Assembly (NCBI GenBank): GCA_024742475.1
Contig: JANSYI010000027.1
Span: forward strand, 62,001 to 126,000
DNA: 64,000 nucleotides
Reading direction: 5' to 3'
DNA from: a bacterium
GTDB taxonomy: Bacteria; Myxococcota_A; Polyangia; Nannocystales; Nannocystaceae
Shown here in pieces: positions 54,305 to 63,008 of this stretch (the stretch's first letter is position 1; every line of letters starts with the position of its first letter). The translations under genes were made by a program, and so were the position numbers. Under the pieces are notes generated by a model, which searched no databases, was not told where the DNA came from, and saw only the letters and a program-made list of their open reading frames with translations.

Positions 54305-55348
54305 ATGAGGGCTTCGATTGCGTTGTTCGGAGGGGTTTCGCTGTCACTGCTGGCCGCGTGCGGCTCCGAAGGGCCGTCGTCGGCAGACGCCTCGGGGACC
54401 AGCCTCACGGCCACGACCGGGATCACGCCGACCTCGGGCGAGACCTCATCGGGGACGAGCTCGGGCGGTGGAGGCGGGGTCACCGGGGCGACCTCCGATG
54501 GCACGACCACGGGCGCGGACGACACCGCGGGCGACGAGGACGACGTCGTCTTCGACCTCGGGATGATGCCCGATGCGCCCCCGGTGGAGGAGGGCTGCGC
54601 CGGCATCGACTTCCTCTTCGTCATCGACAACTCCGGCAGCATGGGCGCCCAGCAGACCCAGCTGCTCGGCAGCTTCGGAGGCTTCATCGCAGGCATCGAA
54701 GACTCCCTCGAAGACGTCGACAGCTTTCACGTCGGAGTGGTGACGAGCGACAACTACGCCGACAACGAGCCGGGCTGCCAGTCGCTCGGCGACCTCGTCA
54801 CCTACACCCGTGACAACGGCGCCTGCACGCCCTTCGCCGACGGGTTCCGCTTCCTCACCGACTCGGACGACATCCAGACCGAGTTCCCGTGCATCGGCCA
54901 GGTCGGCACCTTCGGCAGCGGATACGAGGAGCCGATCAGCGCGCTCGTCGCTGCGGTGAGCGAAGAGAAGGCGCAGCCGGGGGCGTGCAACGAGGGCTTC
55001 ATTCGTGACGACTCCATCCTCGTGGTCGTCGTCGTGACCGACGACCCGCCCGTCGACGGCTTCTTCGACGACGCCGAGCCGACCATCGACACCTCCGGAT
55101 GGGCGCCTGCCGTGCTGGCCGCGAAGGACAACAACCCTGAAGCGGTCGTGGTGATCGGGTTCATCCCGTGGCAGGACGTCTCGTGCGTCCCCTTGACGTC
55201 GGAGAGCCCGAACCTGATCAACTTCGTCGACGCGTTCGGCGAGCAGGGCATCAAGGCCAGCGTGTGCGAGCCCGACTACGGCCCCGTGTTCCAGTCGACC
55301 CTCGACACGATCAAGACCACCTGCGACAACTTCGACCCGCAGGGTTGA
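54305..55348 (+). CDS. Lipoprotein with von Willebrand A domain
   Basis: The precursor has 347 residues with signal MRASIALFGGVSLSLLAAC and lipobox Cys19. A Gly/Thr/Ser linker runs to ~80. The vWA domain starts DFLFVIDNSGSM, giving an intact MIDAS Asp108-Ser110-Ser112, followed by VGVVTSDNY and VVVVVTDDPP. Several Cys are spread through the domain, as usual for the exported vWA proteins of this group. Such domains bind proteins through a metal ion; the partner is unknown. Confidence 0.83.
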   Translation: MRASIALFGGVSLSLLAACGSEGPSSADASGTSLTATTGITPTSGETSSGTSSGGGGGVTGATSDGTTTGADDTAGDEDDVVFDLGMMPDAPPVEEGCAGIDFLFVIDNSGSMGAQQTQLLGSFGGFIAGIEDSLEDVDSFHVGVVTSDNYADNEPGCQSLGDLVTYTRDNGACTPFADGFRFLTDSDDIQTEFPCIGQVGTFGSGYEEPISALVAAVSEEKAQPGACNEGFIRDDSILVVVVVTDDPPVDGFFDDAEPTIDTSGWAPAVLAAKDNNPEAVVVIGFIPWQDVSCVPLTSESPNLINFVDAFGEQGIKASVCEPDYGPVFQSTLDTIKTTCDNFDPQG

Positions 55349-55397
55349 CCGACGGCAACGACGCGGGGAGGCGTCCGGGCTATACTCGACGGCGGTC

Positions 55398-56588
55398 ATG
55401 AGCACGCCGTCCCGAGGGTTTGGCTCGCAGTCGCTGCTGACGCTCGCCGCGTTGGTCGTGATCATCGCGGGTCTGCGAGAGGCCGACGCGCTCTTTCCCC
55501 CGTTCTTCGTCGCAGTGTTGCTCTCGGTACTGGTCGCTCCGCTGGTGCTCTCGCTCGAGCGACGCCGCGTGCCTGCTCCGGTCGCGGTCACGGTGGCGCT
55601 GGTGCTGGTGTTTGCGGCCCTCGCCGCGTTCGGCGCCCTGCTCACCACGGCGTTTGCGGGCTACGAAGAGGCGCTGCCCGGCTACCGCATGGAGATGACG
55701 GCCCGCAGCCGAGCTGCTCTCGTGTGGTTGGCCGAGCACGGCGTGCACCTGCAGGCGGGCGAGTTCAACGAGCTCCTGCACCCCGAGCGGCTGTTCACGC
55801 TCTCGATGGACTTCTTGGGGGGCATGGTCGGCGCGTTGTCCAACACCGCGCTGGTGCTGCTGACGATGATGTTCGTCCTGCTCGAGGCCACCTCGTTTCC
55901 CAAGAAGCTCCGCGCGGTCATCGACGATCCCAACGACGACCTGGGGCAGTGGCGCGAGATGCTGGTCGAGATCCAGCGCTACCTGCTGATCAAGACCTTG
56001 GTCTCCTTGGTGACGGGAGCGACCGCCACGTTGATGCTGTGGATGCTCGGCGTCGACTTCCCACTGCTCTGGGGCATGGTCGCGTTCCTCCTCAACTACA
56101 TCCCCACCGTGGGATCGATCATCGCGGCGGTACCCGCGATCTTGGTCGCGATGGTCCAGCCCGACCTCGGGCTCGGCGTCGCGGCGATCGTCGGGTTCGG
56201 CTACGTCACGATCAACACGGTCTTCGGCAGCATCATCGAGCCGCAGCTCATGGGACGCCGGCTCGGCCTGTCACCGCTGGTGGTGTTCGTGTCCTTGGCG
56301 TTCTGGTTCTGGGTGTGGGGCCCGCTGGGCGGCTTGCTCTCCGTGCCGCTGACCATCGTCGTGCGGCTGGTCCTCGAGCGCAGCGAAGAGCTCCACTGGG
56401 TCTCGGTCCTCCTCGGCTCCAGCCCCGAGCTCGAGGTGGAGCCTCCCAAGCGCAAGGTGCTCGCCAAGGTCCGTCTGCCCCCCGACGTGCCGCCCGAGTC
56501 GATCCTCCGCACCGACGCGCTCGACCGGGTGCGCATCGAGCAGGGCGACCCGTCGGCTTCCACCGTCAGCGGCAAGGCCGACGTCTGA
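55398..56588 (+). CDS. AI-2E-family (PerM-like) membrane permease
   Basis: The protein has 396 residues with seven or eight hydrophobic segments. The order is typical of the family: two N-terminal helices (LLTLAALVVIIAGLREADAL, FAALAAFGALLTTAFAG), a soluble middle section, and a C-terminal block with NYIPTVGSIIAAVPAILVAM, GYVTINTVFGSIIEPQLMGR, LSPLVVFVSLAFWFWVWGPL and PLTIVVRLVLE. Family role: export or exchange of small molecules, including AI-2 or Na+/H+ in described members; no specific substrate can be given. Confidence 0.92.
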   Translation: MSTPSRGFGSQSLLTLAALVVIIAGLREADALFPPFFVAVLLSVLVAPLVLSLERRRVPAPVAVTVALVLVFAALAAFGALLTTAFAGYEEALPGYRMEMTARSRAALVWLAEHGVHLQAGEFNELLHPERLFTLSMDFLGGMVGALSNTALVLLTMMFVLLEATSFPKKLRAVIDDPNDDLGQWREMLVEIQRYLLIKTLVSLVTGATATLMLWMLGVDFPLLWGMVAFLLNYIPTVGSIIAAVPAILVAMVQPDLGLGVAAIVGFGYVTINTVFGSIIEPQLMGRRLGLSPLVVFVSLAFWFWVWGPLGGLLSVPLTIVVRLVLERSEELHWVSVLLGSSPELEVEPPKRKVLAKVRLPPDVPPESILRTDALDRVRIEQGDPSASTVSGKADV

Positions 56589-56606
56589 GGCCGACGACTG
56601 AGCGCC

Positions 56607-57749
56607 TCACCGCCAGGTCTGGGCGAGCTGCACCCAGTCGACGAGGTTGCGGTAGTTGTAGTCGCTGATCCACCGCGGGTAGCAGTAGGCCATCATGTCC
56701 TGTGCGCCGACCGGCACGAAGGTCTCGGTGCGGAAGTCCCAGCCCTCGATCGTGGTCGCAGCGTCCTCGTAGGGGAAGTCCTCGTCGAGCAGATCGGGGT
56801 CTCCGCATGGGGCGTGCAGCAGGCCGTGCATGTGGCCGAGCTCGTGGATCAGGGTGTCTTCGGAGCGCTGGTCGGCGAAGGCGGCTCCGACGGAGAACGC
56901 GGCACGGTCGCCATTGCCCGCCTCGGATGTCCCCGTGGGGCAGTCGTCGCAGAACTCCTCGCGCGTCGCTGCTCCGGTCACGAGGCCGTAGTAGTAGATG
57001 TGGGGCGCGGTCGCGGTCTGCTCCTGAATCACGCCGAGGTCGACCAGGAGGTCGCCCATGTCGACTTGTCCGCCGTAGGCGTCGGGGACGACATCTGCCA
57101 CGGTGACGATGACGTCGGTGGCGGGGTAGACGGAGAGGACCGCGTTGCGCAGCCCTTCGACGACGGTCGCGGACGTGTCGGGGACGAAGCCGCCGATCTC
57201 GAACGGCACGAGCCGGATCTCGATGGGGCCCGTCTCCACCGCGTTCAAGGCGAGGCTGTCGATGCGGGTCTCGGGGCAGCCGCCGATCTCCACCGAGAGG
57301 CTCGTGCCCGTGCCGATCGCCTCGGCCGGGAGGGCCACGAGCGCTTCGTCGTCGGTCATGGCGGCCTCGTACGCGACGCCGTCCACCTCGACCCGCACGA
57401 CACCTCCGCGGCCTTTGGCGCGCACCCATGCGCGTCGGCCCGCGACGACGGGGACGGCCGCGTCGGTACTTGGCGCGCCGTCAGCGTACAGCCGGGTCTC
57501 GAGCACCTGAAAGAGGGAGACCTCCGAGACGTCGGCGGTGCCGCAGTCCGCTGGGGCACCCGAGCTCTCGCCATCGCTCGTGCTGCTCGCGTCGTCTCCG
57601 TCGTCTCCGGTCGGCAATCCGCTCGAGCTCGAGCCGCCGGGTTCGGCCGACGTCGTGCCTCCGGGCGACATGCTCGGGTCTTGGTCCTCGTCGGCGGCGC
57701 AGCCGAGGGTGGTGAGCAGAGCACAGAGGACGAACGAGCGACGCGTCAT
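56607..57749 (-). CDS. Lipoprotein zinc metalloprotease (HExxHxxGxxH)
   Basis: The precursor has 380 residues with signal MTRRSFVLCALLTTLGC and lipobox Cys17. A Ser/Asp/Gly linker is followed by a beta-rich N-terminal part. The catalytic motif HELGHMHGLLH (His302, Glu303, His306, His312) is that of metzincin-type proteases. The downstream DMMAYCYPRW supplies a Met-turn-like element. Cys residues flank the site. The target protein is unknown. It is the next gene after the vWA-like lipoprotein gene on the same strand, 37 bases apart. Confidence 0.85.
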   Translation of the reverse strand: MTRRSFVLCALLTTLGCAADEDQDPSMSPGGTTSAEPGGSSSSGLPTGDDGDDASSTSDGESSGAPADCGTADVSEVSLFQVLETRLYADGAPSTDAAVPVVAGRRAWVRAKGRGGVVRVEVDGVAYEAAMTDDEALVALPAEAIGTGTSLSVEIGGCPETRIDSLALNAVETGPIEIRLVPFEIGGFVPDTSATVVEGLRNAVLSVYPATDVIVTVADVVPDAYGGQVDMGDLLVDLGVIQEQTATAPHIYYYGLVTGAATREEFCDDCPTGTSEAGNGDRAAFSVGAAFADQRSEDTLIHELGHMHGLLHAPCGDPDLLDEDFPYEDAATTIEGWDFRTETFVPVGAQDMMAYCYPRWISDYNYRNLVDWVQLAQTWR

Positions 57750-57786
57750 CGAACTCTCATTGCCGCCGGCGCTCAGGTGCGTCACT

Positions 57787-58854
57787 TCAAGCCGCGGGAA
57801 TCGTCGAGCAGCCGAAGCGGATCTCGATGCTGGCCTGCGCGAGCGCCTCGAAGCGAGTGCAAGTCTGCGGGCACATGACGATTCGATCGGGGTCGACGGG
57901 GTCGTCGTAGTACCAACCACCAGAGACGCCGACACAAGCGTCAGCGGAGGGAACATTGCCGATGACCTCGAGGCCGTCTCCCTCGTCGTAGTCGACGTTG
58001 ACCCGGCCGGGCTCGAACACGAAGCCGGCCGGTGGCGCCGGGATCTCGTACTCGCACGCCAAAGCGGTGCCGCGGATGCGCTGGAGCATCGGAGCGAGAA
58101 AGTCGTAGAGCACGAAGTCTCCCTGGGCATACTGGCCTCCGGTCTGCGATGCGAGGCCCGCAAGACCGTTCGGGTCGCCCGCGCCGTCCTCGGTCACCAC
58201 GGCGTGCACGACGACGCCCGGGTCGGTGGCGGCCTCGAGCAGATCGAGGAGCAGCGGGGCCTCCGTCGACGTGTTCTGCGTGCTCGACAGGGCCCAGACG
58301 TGCTTCCACGACGCATCGCGCAGAACCGGGCTCCACGCGTCGACGGCAGAGAGCAAGTCCGTCAGCACGCTGCCCGACGCCACGGAATGCTGGACCACCG
58401 TGAAGGCGCCGAAGCGACCCGCACCGCGGCAGTTCCACTCGCCGCACGAGAACGCGTCGCCTTCGGTGTACGGCGGGTCGGTGCCAACGACCAGCACGAC
58501 GTTCGCGTCGAAGACCCCTTCGGTCTCCATCGCGGGCAGCAGATTGGTGATGACCGATTGCACGAGCGCAGGGTCGACATCATCGTCGGCGACGACGACC
58601 ACGTCCGAGGGGCGTTCCACGATGGTGGTCGTCTGTTCGATGGAGCTGCACTCCATCGCCGCGACGTCACCGGGGCCGACGTCGAGCTTGGCGCTCGTCG
58701 TATCGCCCTGCCCACTCGAGGTGGCGCCGAAGCTCGTCACGCCGACCCCGGACCCCGAGGTGCTTCCGTCGTAGACACCTCCGCTTCCCGTCACGATGCA
58801 GCCGCTCGAGAGCAGCGCGGCAGCGAGCGCGCGGCGTGGTGCTCTAGTCGTCAC
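57787..58854 (-). CDS. Lipoprotein with degenerate von Willebrand A domain
   Basis: The precursor has 355 residues and starts with GTG at 58854 (basic n-region, then ALAAALLSSGC). The vWA-like fold is suggested by its strand order and by a C-terminal GGWYYDDPVDPDRIVMCPQT ... EIRFGC ending that recurs in exported vWA proteins. However, the MIDAS is lost: the expected DxSxS reads ADDDVDP. Metal-dependent binding is therefore unlikely. The gene overlaps the upstream membrane protein gene by 11 bases and belongs to the ECF sigma operon. Confidence 0.7.
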   Translation of the reverse strand: MTTRAPRRALAAALLSSGCIVTGSGGVYDGSTSGSGVGVTSFGATSSGQGDTTSAKLDVGPGDVAAMECSSIEQTTTIVERPSDVVVVADDDVDPALVQSVITNLLPAMETEGVFDANVVLVVGTDPPYTEGDAFSCGEWNCRGAGRFGAFTVVQHSVASGSVLTDLLSAVDAWSPVLRDASWKHVWALSSTQNTSTEAPLLLDLLEAATDPGVVVHAVVTEDGAGDPNGLAGLASQTGGQYAQGDFVLYDFLAPMLQRIRGTALACEYEIPAPPAGFVFEPGRVNVDYDEGDGLEVIGNVPSADACVGVSGGWYYDDPVDPDRIVMCPQTCTRFEALAQASIEIRFGCSTIPAA

Positions 58855-59575
58855 AGTCCGCAAGGAGGTCCTGACTCGACCCAGGATAGGCTTTCGCAAA
58901 CGCGGCCGCTTTCCGCTTGGCGTCGGCGCTGCGCTTCTCGGCACAAAGCGCCGCGATCTCGGTCGCGTCTCGTTCGCGAGCGACGGAGCTTGCGGGGTAG
59001 TCACGGCGGTGTGCCTCGATGAGTGCTCGCGCCCGGGCGGCGTCGCCGCTTCGAAGCGCCCGGCGGGCTTGCTGAAGGCGCTGGAGCTCCTGCGCGAGCG
59101 AGGACGTGGGAGGAGGCTTGGTCGGCGCAGGCGCGGGCCGTGGAGCTGCGCGCGGCGGTCGCTTGGGCTTGCGGGGCGTGGCCGTCGGGGAGGGAGGCGC
59201 GGTCTCGACCTGCGCGCGCGGAGGGGTTGGCTCTGCTTCGAGTACGGGTCGTGTCTGTGTGGGGGGCTCCGGCGGGGGGTCGGGTGGACGCGGCGACGTC
59301 GCGACGGGGACGCTCGCCTGCACCGCGGACTCGGGCTCGGCCATCGCGACCCCGAGCACGCCGGCCACACCCAAGAGGGCGGAGGCCAACCCCACCTTGG
59401 CCGTCGTGGACATGCCGCTCGCTGCGGCCGTGCCCCCAGTGGCTGCGCCCACGCGTCCGCTCACCGCCCGCAGCGCCGCGTCCACATCCGCAGCGCTGCG
59501 CGCGGTCTCGGCACGATACGCCGAGAGCATCGCGTCGAGTTCGGGCACGTCGGGCATCTCGTCGTCGTCGGTCAT
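58844..59575 (-). CDS. Single-span membrane protein, candidate partner of the ECF sigma factor
   Basis: The protein has 243 residues. An acidic N-terminus (MTDDDEMPDVPELDAMLSAY) is followed by one transmembrane segment near 57-77 (TAKVGLASALLGVAGVLGVA), a long Pro-rich linker (~90-155) and a C-terminal helical domain with TPR-like pairs (LRSGDAARARALIEAHRRDY). Position directly after the ECF sigma gene, with a 4-base overlap (59572-59575), is the usual place of a regulator or anti-sigma factor. But no zinc-finger or other known anti-sigma motif is seen. Confidence 0.7.
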   Translation of the reverse strand: MTDDDEMPDVPELDAMLSAYRAETARSAADVDAALRAVSGRVGAATGGTAAASGMSTTAKVGLASALLGVAGVLGVAMAEPESAVQASVPVATSPRPPDPPPEPPTQTRPVLEAEPTPPRAQVETAPPSPTATPRKPKRPPRAAPRPAPAPTKPPPTSSLAQELQRLQQARRALRSGDAARARALIEAHRRDYPASSVARERDATEIAALCAEKRSADAKRKAAAFAKAYPGSSQDLLADCDD

Positions 59576-60105
59576 CGGTCGGTGCTCCTTGCCTGCTGCC
59601 GCGCCAACCTCCGCGCGAGCTTCTCTCGGATCAGTCGCAGGCGCGAGTGGACGGTGTGTCGGGAGATCCCCAGCGCCTCGGCGACCTCGCTGCCGCTCGA
59701 GCCGTCGAGCTCGACCATCGCAAAGACGAGGCGCTGCTCCTCGGGGAGCGTGTCCAAGAACTCCTGCAGGAGCGCGGCGGCCTGGTTCCGCATCGCGGTG
59801 GCTTCGGGGCTCGGCGACTGCGCGGGGGCGCTCGCGTGTTGCTCTCGCGCGCGTGCCCGCCCCTCCCCGCGCTTGTGCGTCGCCGCCACGTTCCGCGCGA
59901 TCGCCATCAGCCAGCCGCTGGTCGATGCGTCGGGGCGGAGCTGGTCGAACTTGCGATGCGCCACGATGAAGACCTCCTGGGCGACGTCGTCCACGGCGGC
60001 TCGCGACACGCCGAGCACGCTCAGCCAGCGCACCACCTTGCCGTAGTGGGCGCGAAACATCGCTGCATACGCCTCGGACACGGCCGCGTCAGTCGCGTCG
60101 CGCAT
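59572..60105 (-). CDS. ECF-type RNA polymerase sigma factor
   Basis: This protein of about 177 residues has region 2 (FRAHYGKVVRWLSVLGVSRA, VDDVAQEVFIVAHRKFDQL, GWLMAIARNVAATHKRGEG) and region 4 (LDTLPEEQRLVFAMVELDGS ... EVAEALGISRHTVHSRLRLI). No anti-sigma-type extension is present. The ATG at 60103-60105, with AGGGGA upstream, is preferred; a GTG at 60172-60174 would add 23 residues. It is followed by a membrane protein gene and a lipoprotein gene in one operon and preceded by a barrel protein gene ending 6 bases before the alternative start. Confidence 0.9.
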   Translation of the reverse strand: MRDATDAAVSEAYAAMFRAHYGKVVRWLSVLGVSRAAVDDVAQEVFIVAHRKFDQLRPDASTSGWLMAIARNVAATHKRGEGRARAREQHASAPAQSPSPEATAMRNQAAALLQEFLDTLPEEQRLVFAMVELDGSSGSEVAEALGISRHTVHSRLRLIREKLARRLARQQARSTDR

Positions 60106-60180
60106 CTTCCCCTGCAGGCTCTGGCTCGCAGCAAGCAACACCGACCCATTGCCGCAGGTCGCCGATTGCGTCACAGAAGA

Positions 60181-61137
60181 TCATCGCGGCATCCGAAAGA
60201 GTACGCCCGCCAGCGCGCGCGCTCCCACCGGGGCCACGCGAATCGCCTCTCCGAGCCCGTCGAGGCGCACTTGCGGCCGCACCGCGTGAAACTGAGCATC
60301 GACCCCCGCGAACAGGCCCACCGACGCTGCGCTCACCCAAGCGACCTCCAGCCCCGCCGTCGCGCTGACCCACGGGAGCGCCGTCGTGCGCGGCTGCTCC
60401 AGACCGACCCCGCGACCCACCGCGACGCCGCCCTCCACTCCCCCGCACGTCGAGGGCTCCCACGCGCCGAGCTCGGGCTTCAAGCACACCCGAGCACCCG
60501 CTCCCCCTTGCTGCAGCCGAGCGCCGACCCCCGCCGCCTCGAACGGCAGCACCGTCCGTGGCGCCCAGTACAGCACGCGCGCGTCGGCCCGAAACCACGC
60601 GCCAACCAGACCGAAGTCCAGCGCAGCCCCTCCCCGAACCGCCGAGAGCGTCCCCGCGTCGAGCATCCCCGCTGCACGTAGATCGAACCGAAACCTCGGC
60701 CGCGACTGTGACTCGGCCTCCCGCGCTGGCTCGGCGACGACGCGAGGCTCGGCGACGACGCGCGGCTCGGCGACGACCTCCGGCGTTGGTGTCGGCTCCG
60801 GTGGCGGTGGCGGACGAACCTCCTGCACCCGCAGCGGATCGAGCGCGACCGCAATGATCAGCCCCGCTGCCGCGGCTAGCTCTTCGCAAGTCGCAGCCGT
60901 CAGCTCTCGCGTCACCGCCCCTTCGGGCAGCTGCACCTCCACACGCAGCCGCCAGCCGGCCGAATCCGGCTCCGCGCGAGCCTCCACCCGAACGCCATCG
61001 AGCGCCTCACCAAAGTCGTCCCGCGCCAAGTTGCTCGCCACCGCTTCGTGCACCGCCCTCGACGACGGGCAACTCTCCGGCGCCGTCCACCGGACGTCGA
61101 CCGGACCCGCCGCGAGCGCGAGTGCGAGTGCGAGCAC
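60181..61137 (-). CDS. Exported protein with VVAEPR repeats and beta-barrel-like C-terminus
   Basis: The precursor has 318 residues and starts with GTG. The start MLALALALAAGPVDVRWTAP is a short signal. Residues ~15-105 form a compact domain with two Cys. A Pro/Glu linker with three VVAEPR units (coded by an 18-bp repeat at 60728-60777) follows. The last ~170 residues alternate strands (FDFRAAGMLDAGTLSAVRGG, GAWFRADARVLYWAP, VGLFAGVDAQFHAV) and end in LAGVLFRMPR, like an outer-membrane barrel. It is the first gene of the ECF operon. Confidence 0.7.
   Translation of the reverse strand: MLALALALAAGPVDVRWTAPESCPSSRAVHEAVASNLARDDFGEALDGVRVEARAEPDSAGWRLRVEVQLPEGAVTRELTAATCEELAAAAGLIIAVALDPLRVQEVRPPPPPEPTPTPEVVAEPRVVAEPRVVAEPAREAESQSRPRFRFDLRAAGMLDAGTLSAVRGGAALDFGLVGAWFRADARVLYWAPRTVLPFEAAGVGARLQQGGAGARVCLKPELGAWEPSTCGGVEGGVAVGRGVGLEQPRTTALPWVSATAGLEVAWVSAASVGLFAGVDAQFHAVRPQVRLDGLGEAIRVAPVGARALAGVLFRMPR
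60728..60777 (-). repeat. 18-bp tandem repeat coding VVAEPR units
   Basis: The plus-strand unit GGCTCGGCGACGACGCGA is present at 60728-60745 and, with one change, at 60746-60763, and partially at 60764-60777. It codes the repeated VVAEPR/AEPR linker and is in frame. Confidence 0.85.
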
Positions 61138-61194
61138 GGGAGGAGTCTAACGCGAGTGGGGGCGGCCATTTTGGGCCTCGCCCCACCGTGGGCA

Positions 61195-61634
61195 CTAAAG
61201 GGGCGCTTCGGCGAGCGCGCATTCGATCTTCGCTCGCAGCGACGGCTCCAACATCTCTCCACGAAGCGTCAACTCTCTGTGGACGCGTCGTCTCTGCTCA
61301 TCCGTTGCCTCAGCAGGGCGGTAGGGGCCACTGGAGTGACGCGCGACCCAGCGATCGACGAGCCAGCATGCAGCGGCTGCCGTGCCAGGATCGGCGTCGG
61401 CCATCTTCGCCAAGAAAATCGGCAGGGACCACCAATGCCCGAGCCGAGGTGTCAACAGCAGAGCGTTCTTACGGACGTGCGGCCGCGGACTCTCGAGGAG
61501 TTCGAGGACCTCTGGGACTCCCCAAGCTCCACCATGAGCCGTCTCTGCTCGGAGAACCCGGCACCCTTCTCGACCAGCGTCATCAGTCGCTCGCGCTTCG
61601 CGGCGGACTCTTCGTCATCCTTTCGGTAGAGCAC
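61195..61634 (-). pseudogene. Frameshifted gene, HEAT-repeat-like remnant
   Basis: Two minus-strand frames read as one protein if a single base is added near 61527. The first frame (GTG at 61634, residues to LGE) continues in the other frame as VPEVLELLESPRPHVRKNAL, then LLTPRLGHWWSLP, ending at 61195. The joined protein would be ~145 residues, helical, with HEAT-repeat-like pairs. As written, the first frame ends in an unrelated tail and a stop at 61452. Either the gene is broken or the base call is wrong. It lies next to tRNA-Ser; no known family. Confidence 0.65.
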
Positions 61635-61756
61635 AGCTGGAACGCGACGAGAGTAGCCAGGACCGAGCTATCGGCAAAGCCGACACACCCACAGCACGAG
61701 AGCCGGCCGCATGACGCGAACCGGCTCTGGGCATGGTCTGGGCGACCAAAATCTAG

Positions 61757-61843
61757 CGGAGGAGGAGGGATTCGAACCCCCGGTGGGTTTGACCCCACAA
61801 CGGATTTCAAGTCCGCCACCATCGGCCACTCGGACACTCCTCC
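61757..61843 (-). tRNA. tRNA-Ser (anticodon UGA)
   Basis: The minus strand folds as a class II tRNA of 87 nt. The acceptor stem is GGAGGAG with CTCCTCC plus discriminator G. The D arm is followed by anticodon loop CTTGAAA with anticodon TGA (Ser, codon UCA). A long variable arm (GTGGGGTCAAACCCAC) and the T arm GGGGGTTCGAATCCCTC complete it. The 3' CCA is not encoded (CTA follows). Confidence 0.95.
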
Positions 61844-62050
61844 GTGGGGCGGGAGTATGCTCGAAAACGCCGGGCGGTGCCAGCCCGTCCGACGACGGCT
61901 GAGCGCGGCAAAGCGAGACAACACCCTGTTGCACCGCGCAACGATCACGCGCTGAGATCCAGCGCACGCTCGGCGAGGCAACCCGGCGAGATCCGGCCCG
62001 GTTTTCGGGGGCGGCGAACCTGTGGCGCGGGTCTTTCAAGACACGGCGGC

Positions 62051-62446
62051 ATGACTTGTCGCGCTCTTCTTCTCGTCCCCGCGTTGATCCTCCCCGCCTG
62101 CACGCAGCAACCCATGGTGGCGGCGACTCAGGCTCCGACGATCGCCACGGCCGACCCGTTCGAACTGCCCGCGCCCGAGGAGTCGCTGCACGTGGAGCCG
62201 GCGGAGTCGGACGCGGAGGCGTTGCTCGTGGCGGCGGCGATGTCCTACCTCGGCAAGACGGCGGCGGAGTTCGACGGGCACACGATGGTCGTCGTGGAGT
62301 ACGACCGCGACGCGCTGCTCGAGGAGGCGTTCGCGAACCCGGGGTTTTGTGCGTTGGTCGCCGCGGCCGACGCCGAACCTCGCGATGGCGTGCTCACGAC
62401 GGTCGAAGCCGAGCAGCTCGAGGGTGCCGTGCTCGCGTCGCTATGA
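62051..62446 (+). CDS. Small lipoprotein of unknown function
   Basis: The precursor has 131 residues with signal MTCRALLLVPALILPAC and lipobox Cys17. The mature part has a short Thr/Ala/Pro segment and then an acidic helical domain (EEAFANPGFCALVAAADAEP) with one further Cys. No family is recognised. The 207 bases before it, after tRNA-Ser, show no gene. Confidence 0.68.
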   Translation: MTCRALLLVPALILPACTQQPMVAATQAPTIATADPFELPAPEESLHVEPAESDAEALLVAAAMSYLGKTAAEFDGHTMVVVEYDRDALLEEAFANPGFCALVAAADAEPRDGVLTTVEAEQLEGAVLASL

Positions 62447-62514
62447 GCCGCAGCGTCGGGTGATGGGTTCAACACAGTCCGGGCGCCGCAGTCCCGCGAC
62501 GCTACGTCTAGTTC

Positions 62515-62913
62515 GTGTCCTTTGGGTTCGACCATGACCACGCGCCGATCGTGGTGTTCTGGTGGAGCGGGCCGTTCGAAGCCGAAGACTTCACGCGCAG
62601 CCTCGAGCAGCTTCAGTCGCTGTTCGAGTCGTGGCACGCGCCCGGCCGCATCGTCTTCGACTTCTGTGACGTCGAAGGGTTCGACGCGCAGTGGCGCCGA
62701 CAGCACGCGTCGTGGCGCGCCCAGAACCAGCGGCTCTTTCGCACCAAGATCGCCGCGTCGGCGTACGTGTTCACCTCCAGGCTCGCGCGGGGCTACCTCA
62801 CCGCGGTGGACTGGCTGCGACCGATCGACGGCGTGCAGCGGCGGGTCTTCGGGGCACGACGTGACGCAGTCGAGTGGTTGCAGGGCCTGGACGCCGCGCA
62901 AGTGGCGCAGTAG
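62515..62913 (+). CDS. SpoIIAA/STAS-like small protein
   Basis: The protein has 132 residues and starts with GTG at 62515. The pattern of alternating strands and helices (IVVFWWSGPFEAEDF, RIVFDFCDVEGFD, AASAYVFTSRLARGY) with a Trp/Phe-rich core is like the single-domain STAS/SpoIIAA-like fold. No phosphorylatable Ser is clearly placed. The role is unknown; it stands alone between a lipoprotein gene and the reductase gene. Confidence 0.6.
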   Translation: MSFGFDHDHAPIVVFWWSGPFEAEDFTRSLEQLQSLFESWHAPGRIVFDFCDVEGFDAQWRRQHASWRAQNQRLFRTKIAASAYVFTSRLARGYLTAVDWLRPIDGVQRRVFGARRDAVEWLQGLDAAQVAQ

Positions 62914-63008
62914 CGACCTCCGTCCGGGTGGCGCCTTCGGATAGCCGCTTGTCAGTACAAGATGGGAGCGTGTCGGCCCAGCGGCGCTAGGTTGAGGCCG
63001 AGGACCAC

